From Epiperipatus broadwayi (taxonomy: Eukaryota; Onychophora; Udeonychophora; Euonychophora; Peripatidae): a stretch of DNA of 64,000 nt. The notes beneath the pieces were generated by a model. The model was not told the origin of the DNA and ran no database searches. It saw nothing but the letters and a program-made list of their open reading frames with translations. Shown piece after piece: positions 59,055 to 64,000 of this stretch. Location: NCBI GenBank assembly GCA_028023455.1, contig JAQFVV010006703.1:386001-450000 (forward strand), written 5' to 3'. How positions within the stretch are numbered: the first letter of the stretch is position 1; the number at the start of each line of letters is the position of its first letter. Made by a program: the position numbers and the translations under genes.

Positions 59055-59460
59055 CATTCAAATATCAGCCTTTCAAGCTAATTGAGCACGTGCCTTTTGA
59101 GAGTGTTAAATTAATGAATACTTTTCTCTTCAATCCAAGTTATAGTATTTATGCAGGAATAAAAAGGATCCTCTTATTCCCATGACTCAAATTCTTTTAT
59201 ATGAGCAAATCTGAAGAACTGTTGAGAAGAGCATGAGTAGAATTCTCACTTTAAATTACTATTTACAATGTTTTTTGACTGAATGACGTCTGTGAAATTG
59301 CTTAGAATTTACTAAACTCATTCTTACTGAAACTTAATTATGAGTAAATAAGCAATTATTTGATCTAGCGCCGTGTTTACAATTATATTACATTTGAATG
59401 TAATATAATTTTAAACACGGCGCTAGATCAAATAATTGCTTAAAACCATATTGTTTTTTT
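59055..59460. repeat. copy of the 51-kb repeat ending in a perfect palindrome
   Basis: 59060-59405 matches the repeat at 51051-51281 with many differences. At the end, about 44-base arms (near 59360-59403 and 59405-59448), containing GATCTAGCGCCGTGTTTA and its complement, form an almost loopless hairpin. Confidence 0.75.
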
Positions 59461-62400
59461 CATTTAAAGAGCAAATAATTTCATTAGACTATAAGGTATA
59501 CGTCTAGATTGACATATTATTTTATAACATGTACGATAAATAATGTATAAGCCAAAGTGAGGGCTTATTTACATTCTGATTTTTATATAATAGAAATATG
59601 CAATCCAATCTTTATTTTAGTTCAAGTCATTTTCTTTTTGTTAGATTTTTGTTTAATAAAACCTTGTAAATATTTTATAAAGTTTTATTTAATGCAAAGT
59701 GGAATAAATTTGTTAAACTTGTTTTATAAATCTCTGTTTTATGTTGATTGATTTATTCACACAAATACATGATTAACAGAATCCAAAAACAAATTTATAA
59801 TATATTTGCACAGTATAAATATAATTATTCATTTTAATAAATAATAATTATTCAGAATATGATATTTAAGTACATTTTTTTACAATAATATTATTATAGG
59901 CATAAATGATCACATAATTTAATACATAAAATTGAAAATTCTTGTTGCCACATATTTTAGATTATATCATATTTTAAGATGCCACATGAAAAATAAAAAA
60001 ATATATTATTATTATTATTATCATTATTGTTAGTTGTCATAGTGTTAAATAGTAGATATAATTAATAGTTATTTAATTAGGAGTAGGAATATTATTTATT
60101 ATTATTGTTATTATTAAGGTTTAGGTGTAGTTAGGAATGATACAAAATCCCTTATATTTGACTACACGAGATTATAAATTAATTAGATTTGTTTTCAAGA
60201 ACCTGAGATAATTATAATTATAATTTAGTAAAAGAGATTAGAATTTATTTTAGTAATATTATATTAAATTATTTATTATTTTCATAGTCTTAAGATTGCT
60301 ATGTTTTATATTATTATTTGAAGTAAAAGGGGAGATAATGTTTTTATGCCATTGAGATTGTACCTGTGGGATATAGGCTCAATGTAATTCTACTGTTTTA
60401 CCTTCGCTAAATTGTCTCACGATTTTATTAGTAGTTTATGAATTTACTTTTCATGAATCGAACCATATATTATTTATTAATTAGAGCTAGTCGAATGGTA
60501 GATATTTATCATAAGATATCTTTGTTATTTATTATATTAAGATTACAAGTATTTTGGCCAGAACATTATTATTTTATTTGAGCTAATTTTATTTTTCCAT
60601 CATGGATTGACCGGACAATGAGGTTACAATATATATATATAATATTGCAAATCGATGTCTGTATTTCTTCAAAATAATATTAGAAAATACAGTGTTTAAA
60701 AATTTATAAAAATATATCTATAACCGTCAATTAGAAGCGCTTTCAACTATCTTTGTAGTTTTTGTCAACTAATACTTTAAAATGTCAGCTTTACCATAAT
60801 TCCATGATGTCAACTTTTCCATAATTCCGTGATCTTAACATTTGCTGCTTGCCTATTAATTAAATCTTTCTTGTATTTATATATTAACATCGCTTCTTTA
60901 ATTTTTATTTTATTATTATTTCTTTCAGTTTCCAATATTTTTACTTTACTATAATTAAAATCAAAACTGATTTGTTATGAAATTTTACAAAAATAATGAT
61001 TGAATGATGTATTGCTCAGGATGTCATATTACACTCATCACTGGAGATACCATAAGAGGTCTGAGACTCATAAGTCTTGAGTACAACTTTACTAGTGCAT
61101 TAATCTATATTTTAAATGAATATAAATGTATTAAACTAGTTTTGAAAGTCTTTCTGATTACAACATATATATTCCACTTTTTTAAAAAATCTATTAAAAA
61201 ATCAGTAAGATTAATGCAAAACTTCATATGAATAATTGAATAATTAAAGAATTACAACAACAGCATTTTAATAGAGATAAAAGAAAATATGCAATATTTA
61301 GTTATCATTAAATGTAGTTTTCTTAACAGGCATTGTATAAAATAAAAACATGACATTAAAACAGATCTAACTTGGAAAATATTATTTCTTCCACAATTAT
61401 GAAATTTTATTATTGCTGTAATTTTTACAAAAGGTCTCACAACAAAATTTCCCCAAATCTCTTAGTATTAGAAGACAATGATTTGTCTAGGAAAACATTG
61501 TCTTGCGATACTTTATTTATTTAAAGCTCACAAAATATTGACACTAACTTTATTAATTGTAAGAACTCTTACTGTAATTTTTGTAATCTATTTATTGAGT
61601 TTATAAAAACCAAGATCTATTGTATATATTAAAAGCATTACCACAGTTAGATATAGCAATAATGCATTCATAATATAACATCATTAAATAGTTGTTTTCC
61701 ATCACTTTGTATTTTATTTTTAGTGATGTTCATTATTGATATTTAAAGTTTACCTTAAAATTTGAAATTAATAAATAGACAATCATTCTGACTATTTTAA
61801 CTAATATGTCTTAGAAAAACTATGCACTTAACGTAACCATATATTTCAATTTTCAATATATATATATATTATATTATTTTTAAAGTTATTATACACGATA
61901 ATTTTTCTAGTACATGCATTATTAATAAATTTGATATGAAAGATCATAATAAAAATAAAATAAAACTTCCTATAGCAAAATTTAGTCTCTATATTACAGC
62001 AACCAGGACTGTTATGTGAAAGTGTGCAGGTTTTGAAACACACAAAGACACTTGATCACAGGACACCAAGATACCAAAACAAATAATAAACTTTATATGC
62101 AAATGAAACTCTTTATATTTTTGAAACATTTCACTGTTAGAAATACATTCTGAGTGTAAATATTTTATTTAAATATGAGAGAAATACTTTTTAATTGGAC
62201 TTGCTGTGTCTATCACCCAAGCCTCAAATTGCAAGGTTGGAGCTTGAAATATACAATATATATACTTTATTATTGCATTAAATTTATCATGTACATAGCA
62301 TTTTGTTATGATAATTAATTAAACTTATATATAAATGTTTAGATTTCTGAATCACTTTATTGCTAAAAACACATTTTGATTGTGAATATTTTTTTATTTA

Positions 62401-64000
62401 AATATAAGAGAAATACTTCTTTAATTAGATTTGTTGTGATAATGCCTAAGCATAAAAATGTATTACATATATAATCTGTGATTGCAATAAACCAAATAAA
62501 AATTATATATGAATGAAAATGTTTAGATTTCCCAGTCATTTTTATTTAACCTTGCTCTACTCTGACAGATTTTTTTGTTCTCACTAGATTTGAACTTTCA
62601 ACTTTTACTTTAATATTAAACAATTATTATTTATCAGAATATAATAAATTTGATCTCATTTGATAGATATTTTTGTTTAGAAATTAAATAAATTTTTAGA
62701 ACTCACATTTGATTTTCAGAATTATTTTAAAAATTATATGTTAATGCAAACAAAATGCTGTTACATCAAATATCAGATGGAGCTGATTCAATTTGAAAAA
62801 TGAACAAAATCTTTTCTGTTTCATGTTTGATTTAAAAATCTGAACAAATTTTTTTTAATAACTACTATTCTATCAATTTATGCTTTAAAAGTTCACAATT
62901 TTTTTTATAATTTTTATGATATCACTAAATACAATAACAATCAGAAGGATGAGCTCATTTCTAGAAACCTGAGTTTTCCCATGAGTTTAATCTCTATAGT
63001 AACAACATTCAGAAGAATATATTCTTTTATATTTAAAAATAAAACATTTTTGTAAAAAATAAATATGTAACAATATTTATTTTTTATTTTAAATAATCAT
63101 TACACAAATATAATCATAAACTTTAAAAAAAATCAAGTTTTTAGACCATTGTAATATTTTCTGATAATCATAATATTTCAGTGAAATACACTCACCAAAT
63201 TTCATGGTCACCAAATAAACACCATCTACTCTTCAAATTCGAGTTCCAGTTTCTCTTGGTATACGGATTATTTAATTTTCCCTGCCGTTTTTTAATTTTT
63301 TTGTAATTAAAATATAAATATATGTGAATTTTAAAGCCATACAAAAATGTTTCACAAAATTTTCACAAGGGAAAAGAACAATGAAACTTTAATTTCTAGA
63401 AGTCTCAAATAAAGCTTGACCATGAAGATGAATGGGAAAATTATGTATTGTAATTTATTACAATAATTTATTTGAAAATAAAATTTATTTAAAAAATATT
63501 GCCTCATAATTACAGTAATTCTTCATGTGATAAAATTATATATATTAATAATACTTTATGCAAGTCATATGTCATGTTCAGTTTAGGGAAGTGATAGAGT
63601 TACATTTTTTGGAATGTATCATTTTAAGCTCAATCCCATTTTCTATCTTGTGCAAAGTATTTTCAAGATTTATATTACCATTCCTTTTTTTGTTATGCCA
63701 TATTATCTTTTGGACCATTTTGTTAAACAGCTTTTCCTTGGATGCAGAATTGAGTTTGTTTTCTAGCTAAAACATGTGACTGATTTTTAATCCATATCAT
63801 GATCCAAATCTAAGGAAATTAGAATGACTAAAGAACATTAAAAAATATTATTGCATGTTTAATTATTTAATTATTAACAAGTTTCATGATAATGATGTTA
63901 TTTAATGCAATTCTCTTGATTGTAATAAAACCCCTACATGATTGCACTATTGAAAATGTCTAAAAATGTATTTAGTGGAAAAAAAGCAAGTATTTGATAT
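59461..64000. other. AT-rich region, no recognised gene
   Basis: Contains short ATT/TTA repeats (about 60000-60120) and two similar blocks (about 62090-62210 and 62330-62440) sharing TAAATAT-AGAGAAATACTT. A less AT-rich patch at about 63190-63290 may be an old repeat. No gene is supported. Confidence 0.4.

Noticed and set aside
63180-63290. Possible exon with donor (TTTG|GTGAGT) on the minus strand
   Set aside because: The frame has no acceptor and no recognisable domain. The phase relation to the Ig-like gene cannot be shown.

Overview
The window is AT-rich metazoan nuclear DNA. It has long AT microsatellites, GT-AG introns, many nested retroelements and two phase-matched immunoglobulin-like exons. 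Nothing bacterial or viral was seen. The species cannot be named from sequence alone; an invertebrate such as an arthropod, mollusc or cnidarian fits the repeat content best.

Layout. A tRNA-derived SINE (297-406) and an RTE-type LINE enclosed by 90-bp inverted repeats (917-4399) come first. Next is mostly structureless AT-rich DNA (4.5-11.6 kb) holding one promoter-like module near 7.85 kb. A decayed CR1/L2-like LINE on the minus strand (about 11.9-19.9 kb) is split by a coding-empty LTR element (14478-19525). That element has 2.15-kb LTRs and a 4-bp target duplication, and its removal restores the LINE reading frame. The host gene then appears: a minus-strand receptor-like gene with exons at 48981-49259 and 20594-20890, separated by a 28-kb intron. 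The intron holds a dead Gypsy element (21596-36683). Gypsy is itself interrupted by a ribozyme-bearing tandem element (22463-23975), a Penelope-like palindrome (26365-28187) and a 5.85-kb LINE (30773-36623). Further along the intron are SINE copies, a second ribozyme-bearing palindrome (38776-39685) and two LINEs of one family (about 41.75-47.9 kb). The first of these LINEs still has an uninterrupted 1073-residue ORF2. Beyond the upstream exon lie more Penelope-like remnants, inverted-repeat families and long AT-rich stretches.

Most interesting signal. Three insertions carry type I hammerhead ribozyme motifs with a very short stem III. They are built of about 379-bp or 455-bp units arranged in tandem and head to head, and two have 13-bp target duplications. 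This is the architecture of the hammerhead-bearing retrozymes and Penelope-like elements known from animals. At least four Penelope-like GIY-YIG remnants in the same window could represent the enzyme source.

The mobile elements appear to act independently of the host gene, which seems to survive by having long introns that absorb insertions.
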